A stretch of 23,574 bases of DNA from contig JAUVFC010000003.1 of NCBI GenBank assembly GCA_030594505.1, positions 1-23,574 on the forward strand, read 5' to 3'. A model generated the notes under the pieces. It was not told the origin of the DNA and did no database searches. It was given only the letters and a program-made list of their open reading frames with translations. The number at the start of each line of letters is the position of its first letter. Positions within the stretch are counted from its first letter, which is position 1. This DNA comes from Desulfobacterales bacterium. Its GTDB lineage: Bacteria; Desulfobacterota; Desulfobacteria; Desulfobacterales; C00003106. The translations under genes and the position numbers were made by a program. Shown piece by piece: positions 23,475 to 23,574 of this stretch.

Positions 23475-23574
23475 CAGGTTCACAGTTCCAGGGTTCACGG
23501 TTCAAGGTTAGAAAGCGATCAACCCTGAACTCTGAACCCTGAACTCTTGAACCGTGAACCCTGGAACCCTGGAA
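23475..23574 (+). repeat. GAACC-type hairpin element, copy C, upstream of pilR
   Basis: Arms 23486-23506 and 23546-23566 are perfectly complementary over 21 bp. They enclose the core GGTTAGAAAGCGATCAACC (23507-23525, one base different from copy A) and extra TGAAC-type units. The element reaches the window edge, so its full length is unknown. It starts 25 bp upstream of the pilR ATG. Confidence 0.85.

Noticed and set aside
16711..23574. CRISPR-like array from the repeated GAACC strings
   Set aside because: Units are about 7 nt, degenerate and contiguous, without unique spacers of constant length; no cas genes in the window.

Overview
The window looks like a chromosomal segment of an anaerobic deltaproteobacterium (Desulfobacterota in current taxonomy). 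Three things suggest this. The selenophosphate synthetase gene uses an in-frame TGA for selenocysteine. A pilR-pilA-ABC-transporter cluster resembles the pil region of Myxococcus and Geobacter. The intergenic regions are full of short palindromic and hairpin repeats of the kind I associate with sulfate-reducing deltaproteobacteria. The lineage is an inference from gene content, not a database result. Genes are mostly core housekeeping; I see no phage, IS transposase, CRISPR array, rRNA or tRNA.

Layout. 1-303: 3' end of an ABC-F ATPase gene, converging on selD. 4060-288 (minus): plsB then selD; selD has to be extended upstream through a UGA/Sec codon followed by a bSECIS-like hairpin. 4174-4887 (plus): two small genes of unknown function, the second with two membrane helices and a charged tail, closed by a strong terminator. 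4972-7259: groES-groEL with a long, hairpin-rich leader and a terminator. 7476-11705: ileS-lspA-lgt, where lspA-lgt is bracketed by inverted copies of a repeat (83-nt core, one mismatch). 11883-14626: an RNase Z-like metallo-beta-lactamase-fold gene converging on a periplasmic N-acetylmuramoyl-L-alanine amidase. 14712-16580: mnmG (tRNA modification). 16839-18406: a secreted DUF2914-type protein and a TPR protein, separated by a MITE-like element. 23450-18520 (minus): pilR, pilA, an ABC ATPase, an ABC permease with an in-frame TGA, and a membrane-anchored TPR protein.

How the genes work together. PilR is a sigma-54 activator, and a good -24/-12 promoter (TGGCAT-N5-TTGC) lies between pilR and pilA, so the local circuit is PilR to sigma-54 to pilA. 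The three genes after pilA overlap or abut as a translationally coupled operon and correspond to the ABC transporter that sits beside pilA in Myxococcus (pilHI). LspA and Lgt together mature lipoproteins: Lgt adds the diacylglyceryl group and LspA removes the signal peptide. GroES/GroEL fold proteins, and the selD gene marks a selenocysteine economy.

The least explained part is the intergenic DNA. At least five repeat families are visible: (i) a hairpin built from degenerate GAACCNTG-like units around a core GGTTAGAAATCGATCAACC, three copies; (ii) the inverted 83-nt repeats around lspA-lgt; (iii) a TGTAGYGCA...AGC palindrome, three copies; (iv) TCCGCC-NGA-GGCGGA mini-hairpins, three copies, two of them inside a shared larger module; (v) a MITE-like element with 19-bp terminal inverted repeats. 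I do not see a clearly new multi-gene system. The best leads are the in-frame TGA in the pilus ABC permease, the repeat families, and the two unknown small proteins upstream of groESL.
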